64,000 nucleotides of DNA from Oceanicola sp. (GTDB taxonomy: Bacteria; Pseudomonadota; Alphaproteobacteria; Rhodobacterales; Rhodobacteraceae), in assembly GCA_022447275.1 (NCBI GenBank), contig JAKVBK010000002.1:80503-144502 (forward strand), read 5' to 3'. The notes beneath the pieces are model-generated. The model searched no databases. It had not been told where the DNA came from and worked only from the letters and a program-made list of their open reading frames with translations. The translations under genes and the position numbers were made by a program. Position 1 is the stretch's first letter, and every line of letters starts with the position of its first letter. Of this stretch, positions 53,127 to 64,000 are shown piece by piece.

Positions 53127-53555
53127 ATGGCCAAGAAAGTTGCTGGCAGCATGAAGCTGCAAGTGCCTGCCGGTCAGGCAAACCCGTCCCCGCCCGTGGG
53201 ACCTGCGCTGGGTCAGCGCGGCATCAACATCATGGAATTCTGCAAGGCGTTCAACGCCAAGACGCAGGACATGGAGCCCGGCGCACCGTGCCCCACCGTG
53301 ATCACGTATTACGTGGACAAATCCTTCACGATGGACATCAAGACGCCGCCGGCGTCCTACTTCATCAAGAAGGCCGCAAAGCTCAAGTCCGGTGCCAACA
53401 ACCCGGGCCGCGAGACTGCCGGTTCGATCACGACGGCTCAGGTGAAGGAAATCGCCGAAGCCAAGATGAAGGACCTCAGCGCAAACGACGTCGAGGCCGC
53501 CATGCAGATCATCCTGGGCTCTGCCCGGTCGATGGGTATCGAGGTGAAGGGGTAA
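53127..53555 (+). CDS. rplK: 50S ribosomal protein L11
   Basis: The 142-residue protein starts [32 protein letters not shown], the L11 N-terminal domain, followed by the RNA-binding C-terminal domain with [24 protein letters not shown] 53127, just after AAGGAGAGG, is the family start; the open frame upstream is not coding. rplA follows four bases later. Confidence 0.98.
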   Translation: MAKKVAGSMKLQVPAGQANPSPPVGPALGQRGINIMEFCKAFNAKTQDMEPGAPCPTVITYYVDKSFTMDIKTPPASYFIKKAAKLKSGANNPGRETAGSITTAQVKEIAEAKMKDLSANDVEAAMQIILGSARSMGIEVKG

Positions 53556-53559
53556 TCAG

Positions 53560-54261
53560 ATGGCCAAGATTGGTAAGCGTTTGAAGGCTGCCCGTGAAGC
53601 CTTCGCCGGCAAGGAAAACCTGTCCGTTGAGGATGCGGTTGCTCTGGTTAAAGGGTCCGCCTCCACCAAGTTTGACGAAACCGTTGAGATCGCTCTGAAC
53701 CTGGGCGTTGACCCGCGTCACGCAGACCAGATGGTGCGCGGCACCGTCACGCTGCCCGCGGGTACCGGCAAGTCGGTGCGTGTTGCAGTGTTCGCCCGTG
53801 GCGACAAGGCTGATGAAGCCACCGCAGCAGGTGCAGACATCGTTGGCGCAGAAGACCTGATGCAGGCGATCCAGGGCGGCGAGATCAACTTTGATCGCTG
53901 CATTGCGACCCCTGACATGATGCCCATCGTGGGCCGCCTGGGTAAGATCCTGGGCCCGCGCAACCTGATGCCGAACCCCAAGGTTGGCACCGTGACGCCG
54001 GATGTGAAGGCCGCTGTTGAGGCCGCCAAAGGCGGCGAAGTGCAGTTCAAGGCCGAGAAGGCCGGTGTTGTGCACGCAGGTGTTGGCAAAGCGTCGTTTG
54101 ACGAGGCCAAGCTGGTTGAGAACATCCGTGCCTTCGTGGACGCGGTTGCCAAGGCAAAGCCCTCGGGCGCCAAAGGCACCTACATGAAGAAGATCGCGAT
54201 TTCTTCGACCATGGGCCCCGGCGTGTCGATCTCGGTTGACGACGCGGTTCCCGGTCAGTGA
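53560..54261 (+). CDS. rplA: 50S ribosomal protein L1
   Basis: The 233-residue L1 has its typical signatures: [50 protein letters not shown], and [17 protein letters not shown]. It is the autoregulator of the rplKA operon in other bacteria. It ends 53 bases before a strong terminator, which separates it from the genes inserted before rplJ. Confidence 0.98.
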   Translation: MAKIGKRLKAAREAFAGKENLSVEDAVALVKGSASTKFDETVEIALNLGVDPRHADQMVRGTVTLPAGTGKSVRVAVFARGDKADEATAAGADIVGAEDLMQAIQGGEINFDRCIATPDMMPIVGRLGKILGPRNLMPNPKVGTVTPDVKAAVEAAKGGEVQFKAEKAGVVHAGVGKASFDEAKLVENIRAFVDAVAKAKPSGAKGTYMKKIAISSTMGPGVSISVDDAVPGQ

Positions 54262-54314
54262 TCCGGAGCGCCCGCCTTTCACCAGGCGGCTAAGGCGCAC
54301 AGACTATCGATTTG

Positions 54315-54342
54315 AAAAGGGCGGGTACTCCCCGCCCTTTTT
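54315..54342 (+). terminator. Terminator of rplKA
   Basis: An 11-bp stem (AAAAGGGCGGG with CCCGCCCTTTT, 5-base loop) with trailing Ts lies about 55 bases after rplA. It uncouples rplKA from rplJL. Confidence 0.9.
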
Positions 54343-54509
54343 GCTTGGCGCGCTGCTCAGCACGCGGACATATTGTCCCGCCCTGTGCGGCGCGTGATAA
54401 TCTTTAATAAAATTTTTACGAAATCTCGAACACTGTGATGATCATAACCATGCGTTAACCGGCAGTGGTAATCAGTGTCGGCAGGACAAGGATCAAGCGG
54501 GGTGGAACG

Positions 54510-55016
54510 ATGATCAAGTGGCGTTTTCTTTCGTTATTATGCATCTGCACATCTGCCCTCATGCTCCCTGTCGTTGGCTTTGCTGACAGTTCTCCCAAGG
54601 GCCGGGTGTTGCTGACGGTTTCCGGGTTGGTTGGCGCCTCAGAGGGACCGATCGAATTTGACCGGAACAAATTGCGTGCACTCGACTGGGTTGAGGTTGA
54701 AACCTTCACGGAATGGACAGAGGGCAAGAGTCGCTTTGCTGGCCCCACACTCAGTTCGTTGCTTGCGTCCGTGCAGGCGGGTGGCCAGCAGATTCTGGCG
54801 GTGGCCCTAGATGATTACACGGTCTTGATCCCCGTTGAGGATGCACAAAAGCACGATGTGTTTCTTGCCATGGAGCAGGATGGCAAAGTGATGGGCGTGC
54901 GCGAGAAAGGACCGATCTGGGTGATCTATCCCGATCTTGAGAACGACGCGCAGTTCCGCAAAACCCATAATCCGAAAATGATCTGGCAATTGTCGCAACT
55001 GACCGTAAGGCCTTGA
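54510..55016 (+). CDS. Periplasmic protein with oxidoreductase molybdopterin-binding-like fold (COG3915 type)
   Basis: The 168-residue protein has a signal peptide (cleavage after FA, residue 25) and a mature domain with LLTVSG, ALDWVEVETFTEWTEGKSRFAGPTLSSLL and GVREKGPIWVIYPDLEND, the pattern of the COG3915 family, a compact version of the sulfite-oxidase molybdopterin domain. No cysteine remains in the mature part to ligate molybdenum, so cofactor binding is doubtful. Its stop overlaps the ATG of a hybrid histidine kinase, which implies a shared signalling task, perhaps as a periplasmic ligand-binding partner. Start ATG 54510; an upstream in-frame GTG is less likely. Confidence 0.75.
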   Translation: MIKWRFLSLLCICTSALMLPVVGFADSSPKGRVLLTVSGLVGASEGPIEFDRNKLRALDWVEVETFTEWTEGKSRFAGPTLSSLLASVQAGGQQILAVALDDYTVLIPVEDAQKHDVFLAMEQDGKVMGVREKGPIWVIYPDLENDAQFRKTHNPKMIWQLSQLTVRP

Positions 55017-56872
55017 TGAAAAGTCCATATTTTTTGAAGAATTGGCGGGTGTATCGGGCACTTGTCTGCTTGGCATTCGCGGGCGGCATTGTTGTGGCCA
55101 TGTTGAACCACCGCGACGCGTTGGAGCGGCAAACACTGACGTCGATCTCCAGCCATATTATGTCATCCTGGAGCCTGAGTGAGCTGTTCTTCGAGACAAT
55201 GCGCCTGTCCGAGCAAGTGCAGGATTTCGAGCTTGGGCGTGGGGATCGTGATGCCGTTGCCTTGCGGTTTGATATTATCTGGAGCCGCATTGAGACGATC
55301 CGGCACAGCGCCATCGCACAAAGCCCAGAAATGGCAGAAGCGCTTTCTCAGATGCATGAAACGATGCAGCGTGTGGAGCAGGACCTGTTGCAGGTAGACA
55401 GCCTGTCACCGCAGCAACTTGAGGCGGCGCGCAGTCAGATCATGGAGTCCATGCTGTCCATCCGGCGGTTGTTCAGAGCGAATTTCATTTCCAGTCCAGA
55501 TGCGATCCGGAATACGATCGTCGAGGAACAGCAGGTCCTCGCACCGGGATTGCGCACAACCGAAGGCTTCATTGCTCTGAGCGTTGTTGCGGCCATTCTC
55601 TACATCGTTTTCGAGTTGTTGCTGTCGACCCGCGCCACCGAGCACGAGAGGCGGCTGCATGCGGCGGCTGATGCGGCCAATCTTGCGAAATCGCGCTTCA
55701 TCGCCAACATCAGCCACGAGGTGCGGACTCCGCTCAACGGGGTAATGGGGATGGTGCAGGCGCTTGAGGAAACGCCTCTCGACAAGGACCAGCGCACGCT
55801 GGTGTCCACCATCACCGATGGCAGCAAGACCTTGTTGAGCCTGCTGGACAAGCTTCTCGACGCGTCCAAACTGGAAGCCGGGCGGCTTGAGCTGGATCCG
55901 CAACCCTTCGATCTGGAGCGCATGTTTTCGCAGCTCGCCCGGGTCTATGGGGCCAGTGCGAGGGCGAAGGGCGTCACGTTCGAACCCCAGTTGGATTGGG
56001 ATCGCCAAACATGGGTCGAGGCGGATCAATTGCGTTTGCAGCAGATTTTGGGAAACCTGCTGGCCAACGCCATAAAGTTCACGGAACAGGGCTGTATCGC
56101 GCTACACGCGCGCTTGGAGGATATCGAGGGCCAAGAGAGTGACGCGGGCCAAGCCATTCTTCACGTCAGTATATCCGATACCGGTATTGGCATGTCCGAA
56201 CTGGAACTAAAGCGGATATTCGAGCCGTTCTCCCAAGCAGATGCCAGCACGACCCGACGTTTTGGCGGAACCGGCCTCGGGTTGTCGATTTCCCGCGATC
56301 TCTGCCGGTTGGCGGGGGGGCATCTTTCGGCAGAGAGTATCGTGGGGCAGGGCTCCACCTTTGAGCTCACATTCCCTGTAAAGCGTCTGGCCCCAAGCCA
56401 GGATAGGCCGGCGCGCCTGCAGGTGGCCAATGAGCCCGGGGCGGATGGCCAAAGCACGGGGTCCCGGCCTGATTTGCCTGTAAAGGCACAACGGCTCCTG
56501 ATCGTAGATGACAGCCGTACCAATCGGCTGGTCCTGCGGCGTCTGCTGAGCGGGGCCTATTTTGAGATTGATGAGGCGTCAGGTGGTGCCGAAGGTCTGG
56601 ATTTGATGCGCAGCCATTTTTATGATGCCGCACTTGTTGATGTTCAGATGCCGGAAATGGATGGCGTTGAACTCACGCGTCTCTTGCGCGCGGATTGCGG
56701 CTCCGTTGTTCCATGCGACATGCCAATTATCGGGGTCACTGCCAACGTCATGCCGGATCAGGTCCAAACCTATCTGGAGGCGGGCATGGACGCCGTGGTG
56801 GCCAAACCGGTCAACAAGCAGCGGCTTCTAGAGACGCTGGATGATTTGCTGGCGCGCAAAAGAGTGGCTTAG
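55016..56872 (+). CDS. Hybrid sensor histidine kinase
   Basis: The 618-residue protein has transmembrane helices at about residues 14-30 and 183-203 bounding a helical periplasmic domain of about 150 residues, a HisKA domain with the phosphoacceptor His234 in ISHEVRTPLNG, a HATPase domain (N box QILGNLLANAIKF, G1 ISDTGIGM, G2 GGTGLGLSI) and a C-terminal receiver with DDS near 498-500 and phosphoacceptor Asp542 in VDVQMPEMDG. No Hpt domain or partner response regulator lies in the window. The ATG overlaps the stop of the upstream periplasmic protein gene. Ligand unknown. Confidence 0.92.
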   Translation: MKSPYFLKNWRVYRALVCLAFAGGIVVAMLNHRDALERQTLTSISSHIMSSWSLSELFFETMRLSEQVQDFELGRGDRDAVALRFDIIWSRIETIRHSAIAQSPEMAEALSQMHETMQRVEQDLLQVDSLSPQQLEAARSQIMESMLSIRRLFRANFISSPDAIRNTIVEEQQVLAPGLRTTEGFIALSVVAAILYIVFELLLSTRATEHERRLHAAADAANLAKSRFIANISHEVRTPLNGVMGMVQALEETPLDKDQRTLVSTITDGSKTLLSLLDKLLDASKLEAGRLELDPQPFDLERMFSQLARVYGASARAKGVTFEPQLDWDRQTWVEADQLRLQQILGNLLANAIKFTEQGCIALHARLEDIEGQESDAGQAILHVSISDTGIGMSELELKRIFEPFSQADASTTRRFGGTGLGLSISRDLCRLAGGHLSAESIVGQGSTFELTFPVKRLAPSQDRPARLQVANEPGADGQSTGSRPDLPVKAQRLLIVDDSRTNRLVLRRLLSGAYFEIDEASGGAEGLDLMRSHFYDAALVDVQMPEMDGVELTRLLRADCGSVVPCDMPIIGVTANVMPDQVQTYLEAGMDAVVAKPVNKQRLLETLDDLLARKRVA

Positions 56873-56911
56873 CTCGTCTGCGAAAGCGCCTGCTTACTGC
56901 GACAGACGAGC
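56872..56911 (+). terminator. Inverted repeat after the hybrid kinase
   Basis: A perfect 9-bp inverted repeat (GCTCGTCTG with CAGACGAGC, 22-base loop) begins at the kinase stop codon. It lacks a T-tract and may be a weak or Rho-assisted terminator. Confidence 0.5.
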
Positions 56912-57182
56912 AAAAGGGGTTGGCAAATCCTCTCGAACCGTCTAACTGGCCGCGTCCGGATGAAAGAAGAGATTCGATCATTCGGTTTCGTCCAAGACGG
57001 TGGGTTGAGGCATTGCCTTGTTAAATCCTGCCTGAGACGGGGAAAGACCAATTCAGACTTCAGCCCATTTCCAAGGGCCGAAGGGCGATTGCGATGGACC
57101 CGTAGCGGACCCGATTGTCGGGACCCCGGTCCCGGCGCAAAGAGCCGGAGAGGATATCCCTCTCCCTAATTGGAGTGAAACT
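56912..57182 (+). promoter_or_regulatory. rplJL promoter and L10 leader
   Basis: The region contains no gene. It should hold the rplJ promoter and the L10(L12)4-binding autoregulatory leader, as in other bacteria. A hairpin GAGAGG/CCTCTC at about 57152-57167 lies just upstream of the rplJ ribosome-binding site (TTGGAGTG), so it could mask or expose it. Role inferred. Confidence 0.5.
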
Positions 57183-57701
57183 GTGGATAGAGCCCAGAAA
57201 GAGAAAGTGGTCGAGGAACTCGGCCAGATCTTCGAAAGCTCTGGCGTCGTTGTGGTTGCCCACTACGAAGGTCTCACGGTTGCCGAGATGCAGGATCTCC
57301 GGGGGCGCGCACGCGAATCCGGAAGCTCCGTTCGCGTCGCCAAGAACAGGCTCGCCAAAATCGCCCTTCAAGGAAAGTCCTGCGAATCCATCGCTGACTA
57401 TCTGACGGGTATGACCGTTCTCACCTTCTCGGAAGATCCTGTGGCTGCGGCCAAGGTCGCCGAGGACTTCGCCAAGTCGAACAAGAAGTTCGAAATCCTT
57501 GGCGGTGCAATGGGTGACAGCGCTCTTGATCGTGCTGGCGTTGAAGCCGTGTCGAAGATGCCGTCCCGCGAGGAGCTTATCGCTTCCATCGTTGGCTGCA
57601 TCGGCGCCCCTGCTTCGAACATCGCTGGTGCAATTGGCGCCCCTGCTTCGAACATCGCGAGCATCCTGTCGACAATCGAGGAGCGCGGCGAGGCCGCGTG
57701 A
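57183..57701 (+). CDS. rplJ: 50S ribosomal protein L10
   Basis: The 172-residue L10 starts at GTG 57183 with GGAGTG upstream: [39 protein letters not shown], then [12 protein letters not shown], and a C-terminal helix for L7/L12 dimers. Near the end the nine-residue block IGAPASNIA occurs twice with 33-base periodicity at DNA level; this duplication is usual in Rhodobacterales L10. It forms the stalk base with L11 and L12. Confidence 0.97.
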   Translation: MDRAQKEKVVEELGQIFESSGVVVVAHYEGLTVAEMQDLRGRARESGSSVRVAKNRLAKIALQGKSCESIADYLTGMTVLTFSEDPVAAAKVAEDFAKSNKKFEILGGAMGDSALDRAGVEAVSKMPSREELIASIVGCIGAPASNIAGAIGAPASNIASILSTIEERGEAA

Positions 57702-57769
57702 CGTGAGACTGACGTATCGGACAATCAAGACGAACGTTGGAACACACCTGAATAAATGGAAATGGACAA

Positions 57770-58153
57770 ATGGCTGATCTGAAAGCACTTGCCGAACAAA
57801 TCGTGGGCCTGACCCTGCTGGAAGCCCAGGAACTGAAGACCATCCTCAAGGACGAGTATGGCATTGAGCCCGCCGCTGGCGGCGCTGTCATGATGGCCGG
57901 CCCCGCCGGTGGCGACGCCGGTGGCGCCGCTGAAGAAGAAAAGACCGAGTTCGACGTCATCCTGAAGTCGGCTGGTTCCTCCAAGATCAACGTGATCAAG
58001 GAAGTCCGCGCCATCACTGGCCTGGGCCTGAAGGAAGCAAAAGCCCTCGTCGAAGACGGCGGCAAGGCCGTCAAGGAGCAGGTCTCCAAGGACGAAGCCG
58101 AAGAGATCAAGGGCAAGCTGGAAGCAGCTGGCGCCGAGGTCGAAGTCAAGTAA
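57770..58153 (+). CDS. rplL: 50S ribosomal protein L7/L12
   Basis: The 127-residue protein has the N-terminal dimerisation helices, an Ala/Gly-rich hinge ([21 protein letters not shown]) and the C-terminal factor-binding domain with [23 protein letters not shown]. It recruits translation factors to the ribosome. It is 68 bases after rplJ and followed by a terminator. Confidence 0.98.
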   Translation: MADLKALAEQIVGLTLLEAQELKTILKDEYGIEPAAGGAVMMAGPAGGDAGGAAEEEKTEFDVILKSAGSSKINVIKEVRAITGLGLKEAKALVEDGGKAVKEQVSKDEAEEIKGKLEAAGAEVEVK

Positions 58154-58163
58154 TGACGGGATC

Positions 58164-58193
58164 GGGCGGCCTTCGGGCCGCCCTTTCTTTTTT
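58164..58193 (+). terminator. Terminator of rplJL
   Basis: A perfect 8-bp stem with a UUCG tetraloop (GGGCGGCC-TTCG-GGCCGCCC) is followed by TTTCTTTTTT. It is a very strong terminator, 10 bases after rplL, and separates rplJL from rpoBC. Confidence 0.92.
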
Positions 58194-58221
58194 GCCAGGC
58201 GACAAACGAGGTCCATGCCCC

Positions 58222-59277
58222 ATGAGCCGGCGCTATTTTGTCGTTTGCACCGATTCTCCTGCAGCCTCGGGCGGTCGTGCAGTCCTGTATGATACCGTCG
58301 CACTTTTGCGCGAGAGCGGCCGAGACGCGTATGTCTTGCACATGCTGCCCAACGCGCAATATTCGCTGTCTCCCCACAAGTTCGAAACCGCTTATTTCAG
58401 CTGGCGTCTGCGTGCTGGCAATTATGTGGACCGATCGCGCAGGGTGCGATTCAGGGCGGAACTGGAGCGCTTGTTTGCCACGCTAAAGGCTGCTCGAAAT
58501 ATCCCCTATGAGCCGCGCCCTGATGACATCATCATAACGCCAGATCACTTGACGCACGCGGTGCAGTGGGCCTTTCCAGATTTAGCGCGCATTGTGTTTT
58601 CACAGAACTCTTTTGGATATCTGCGCAGCCATAAACTCGGGCAGCTTTACAACGGGGCGCCTTTGGAGGGTGTGGTTGGCAATCTCGCCATTTCCGATAC
58701 CTGTATCGGTGCCATGGAATTGGTGGGAGCGACCCATATAGATCGGGTTCCCGTCTGCCCAAATCTTGAAATTTTTGACCCCAAGCAGAAGAAGCAGCGT
58801 AAAATTTGCTACATGCCCCGCAAACGTCGCTTTGAAGCGGAACTGATAGATCAGGCCCTTCGTGCGCGCGGCAATATCGGGGATTATGAACTGGTCTGTA
58901 TCGATGGTATGAACCAGAAAGAGGTTGCTCAGCATCTCGCAGAGGGTCGTTTCTTTATTTCACTGATGCGGAACGAAGCCCTAGGATTTCCTGCAATGGA
59001 AGCGATGGCGTCTGGATGCATCGTGATTGGCTACACAGGGTTGGGTACAGAAGAATATTTTGACTCCGACTCCGGGGTACCTGTCAGCGAGGGCAATACT
59101 GTGGGGCTCGTAAAAGCGGTGGAGCATGCGGTAGCCGACTACGACGCAAACCCTGACCCATGGGATCGGATGCGCCAACTGGCAAATGATCGTGTGCGCA
59201 GGCGTTACAACCCCGAGGTTTTCCGCAGCAGCCTTTTGTCCGCGATCGATGGGATTGAACGCCGCCTCGACAGCTGA
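58222..59277 (+). CDS. Glycosyltransferase family 4-like protein
   Basis: The 351-residue protein resembles GT-B glycosyltransferases: an N-terminal domain beginning RRYFVVCTDSPAASGGRAVLYD, and a C-terminal domain with MRNEALGFPAMEAMASGCIVIGYTGLGTEEYF, the EX7E-like donor-sugar region of GT4 enzymes. Substrate unknown; a surface polysaccharide is a guess. ATG 58222 is chosen over earlier starts that overlap the rplL terminator. It stands alone between rplL and rpoB, an unusual site that normally has only a leader. Confidence 0.82.
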   Translation: MSRRYFVVCTDSPAASGGRAVLYDTVALLRESGRDAYVLHMLPNAQYSLSPHKFETAYFSWRLRAGNYVDRSRRVRFRAELERLFATLKAARNIPYEPRPDDIIITPDHLTHAVQWAFPDLARIVFSQNSFGYLRSHKLGQLYNGAPLEGVVGNLAISDTCIGAMELVGATHIDRVPVCPNLEIFDPKQKKQRKICYMPRKRRFEAELIDQALRARGNIGDYELVCIDGMNQKEVAQHLAEGRFFISLMRNEALGFPAMEAMASGCIVIGYTGLGTEEYFDSDSGVPVSEGNTVGLVKAVEHAVADYDANPDPWDRMRQLANDRVRRRYNPEVFRSSLLSAIDGIERRLDS

Positions 59278-59603
59278 GCAAGCCGCGCGCTTGAAAAACA
59301 CTCAAAAGTCAAGCTCTGGTATTGAATATTGCCCGAAAACCGTTAGTTAGTGGGCTCTCACGATTCTCTTGACACCCACCCTGCTTTGATTTTCTTCCCC
59401 GGCTCTACAGCCTAAACCAAACTAAGTCACTGATTTTTCATGGGCTATCCTGTCGGGATGGCCTCTGAAAGGTCAGTTTTTCGCTTCGGGAGGGGTGCTT
59501 TGGCAAGCACCTCAGGCATAGAAGCACAACTGTCCGGAACAGGGCGTGGCTCCGTAAGCCCGGCGGAGTTAGGCCCGATACGAGACATGGAGAGATGTCC
59601 CTC
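59278..59603 (+). promoter_or_regulatory. rpoBC upstream region
   Basis: The 326 bases before rpoB hold no gene. A TTGACA -35-like hexamer is at 59369-59374 without a clear -10. A strong hairpin (GGTGCTT/AAGCACC, 59494-59511) and further short inverted repeats follow in the leader. With a terminator after rplL and the glycosyltransferase gene in between, rpoBC probably starts from a promoter here. Confidence 0.6.
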
Positions 59604-63740
<4,137 letters not shown>

Positions 63741-63756
63741 GGCCTGCTGGCCAAAA

Positions 63757-63776
63757 GGGGCGCGATCCGGCGCCCC
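63757..63776 (+). repeat. Hairpin between rpoB and rpoC
   Basis: A perfect 7-bp stem (GGGGCGC with GCGCCCC, 6-base loop) lies in the 71-base rpoB-rpoC gap with no T-tract. It may be an mRNA processing or stabilising element rather than a terminator. Confidence 0.5.
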
Positions 63777-63802
63777 GCCCCCCATTTTCCCACCTTCATT
63801 AG

Positions 63803-64000
<198 letters not shown>

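Noticed and set aside
57603..57658. Repeat in rplJ as a possible assembly artefact
   Set aside because: The frame is kept across both copies and doubled IGAPASNIA segments are usual in Rhodobacterales L10 as I recall them.

Overview
The window is almost certainly chromosomal DNA of a phototrophic alphaproteobacterium of the family Rhodobacteraceae (Rhodobacterales). It holds most of a photosynthesis gene cluster (about 1-41.4 kb), then housekeeping genes (41.5-52.1 kb), then the nusG/rplKAJL/rpoBC transcription-translation region (52.3-64 kb). The family placement rests on a puf operon ending in pufX rather than pufC, the linked bchFNBHLM-lhaA-puhABC-bciE-acsF-puhE-hemA block, the bchIDO-crtA and crtIB order, and the Rhodobacterales-style proteins of the flank. 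PufX with a MMKGA core points to the Rhodobacter/Rhodobaca/Roseinatronobacter side of the family; this genus-level statement is inference.

Layout. bchY (3' end), bchZ and pufQBALMX run rightward, followed by a run of inverted repeats, a terminator, dxs and a small Dabb-domain gene. A degenerate SDR remnant separates these from a leftward block idi-bchP-bch2(pucC-like)-bchG and, further on, leftward ppsR and ppaA. The ppaA/bchF divergent region carries several TGT-N12-ACA PpsR-type palindromes. From there bchF-N-B-H-L-M-lhaA-puhA-B-C-bciE-acsF-puhE-hemA run rightward, mostly overlapping or tightly spaced. Then come pseudoazurin, a leftward unknown anchored protein, cytochrome c2 (cycA) and a more AT-rich gene for a VPLPA/PEP-CTERM-like surface protein. 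bchO-bchD-bchI-crtA run leftward and crtI-crtB-tspO rightward, with another PpsR operator between crtA and crtI.

How they work together. Dxs, Idi, CrtB, CrtI and CrtA supply isoprenoids and carotenoids. HemA, BchIDH, BchM, AcsF+BciE, BchNBL, BchF, BchYZ, BchG and BchP make bacteriochlorophyll a, using the oxygen-dependent cyclase; bchE, bchX, bchC and crtCDEF are not in this window. PufBALMX and PuhA form the RC-LH1 core, and PuhB, PuhC, PuhE and LhaA assemble it. No cytochrome subunit gene pufC is present, so soluble cytochrome c2, and perhaps the pseudoazurin, would reduce the reaction centre. PpsR and PpaA regulate the cluster.

Right flank. A DUF3035 lipoprotein, lspA, purH, a heparinase-like protein and rsmB run leftward; sdhAF4, rbfA, a phosphodiester-glycosidase-like gene, truB and a DUF1643 gene run rightward; dapB and a small exported protein run leftward. 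The ribosomal/RNA polymerase block is interrupted twice: a translationally coupled periplasmic protein plus hybrid histidine kinase lies between rplA and rplJ, and a glycosyltransferase lies between rplL and rpoB. secE is not in its usual place before nusG. No tRNA, rRNA, CRISPR array or intact insertion sequence was recognised.
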